50,672 nucleotides of DNA from an uncultured Lachnospira sp. (lineage in GTDB: Bacteria; Bacillota; Clostridia; Lachnospirales; Lachnospiraceae). Made by a program: the position numbers and the translations under genes. The stretch covers positions 1-50,672 of the forward strand of contig CAJUKN010000019.1 of NCBI GenBank assembly GCA_910587485.1, written 5' to 3'. Numbering within the stretch: the first letter of the stretch is position 1; the number at the start of each line of letters is the position of its first letter. The notes under the pieces are model-generated. The model was not told where the DNA came from. It searched no databases and was given only the letters and a program-made list of their open reading frames with translations. Of this stretch, positions 50,667 through 50,672 are shown one piece after another.

Positions 50667-50672
50667 AGTTCC

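Noticed and set aside
1..50672. CRISPR array or cas genes
   Set aside because: No regularly spaced direct repeats and no Cas-like proteins were seen. Repeats present are palindromic or occur as pairs.

Overview
ORGANISM. The window is AT-rich, has strong GGAGG-type ribosome binding sites and compact, often overlapping genes. Its gene families (Xre regulators, dCACHE hybrid kinase, DUF4325 STAS-like protein, Wzm/Wzt-type glycan export) fit a low-GC Firmicute, most likely Lachnospiraceae (Roseburia/Agathobacter/Butyrivibrio-like). A near-perfect sigma-28 promoter suggests a motile relative. This is inference from sequence features; no database search was possible.

LAYOUT. (1) About 0-10.3 kb is an accessory island full of decay. 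It holds a PemK/MazF-type toxin-antitoxin operon with two extra coupled genes, a cluster of small Xre regulators with an operator array, two tiny membrane peptides, an excisionase-like regulator, and several immunity-like proteins without toxins. It also holds a relaxase C-terminal remnant, an IS3-type transposase remnant and pseudogenes broken by in-frame TAA codons. Hairpins resembling IS200/IS605 ends lie at 26-46 and 10231-10284, and a 20-bp direct repeat lies just inside each (227-246, 10099-10118). (2) 10.4-14.8 kb encodes a lipoprotein sugar-type binding protein and a 1018-aa hybrid histidine kinase whose second receiver domain has Ala where the phospho-acceptor Asp should be. (3) 14.8-22.4 kb holds a decayed ECF sigma/anti-sigma pair, a sigma-28-driven pair of unknown genes, an Xre-TPR regulator and a second group of unknown or immunity-like genes (one DUF2262). 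(4) 22.5-47.8 kb is a cell-surface glycan cluster, all on the + strand. (5) 48.0-50.6 kb has an HTH/STAS-like pair and a secreted surface protein.

HOW THE GLYCAN GENES FIT TOGETHER. A CapD/PglF-type dehydratase, ManC and a GHMP-kinase/nucleotidyltransferase fusion supply activated sugars. GT2 and GT4 enzymes assemble the chain. A Wzm/Wzt-type ABC transporter with a C-terminal glycan-binding domain exports it, and the methyltransferase overlapping that ATPase gene may cap the chain. A GT-C protein, a DPM-like GT2 and a GtrA protein form a likely three-component outer-face glycosylation set. MBOAT, SGNH-like and OpgB/LtaS-like proteins, encoded by three overlapping genes, would add acyl and phosphoglycerol groups. 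A CDP-alcohol phosphotransferase, a second GtrA and a duplicated CmpB-type membrane protein follow. I see no initiating phosphoglycosyltransferase in the window.

REPEATS. A roughly 125-bp element occurs in opposite orientation at 14921-15047 and 47889-48014, bracketing the 33-kb middle block. A family of palindromes with GGGGYTGT termini sits at gene ends. A 47-nt leader is shared by two unrelated genes.
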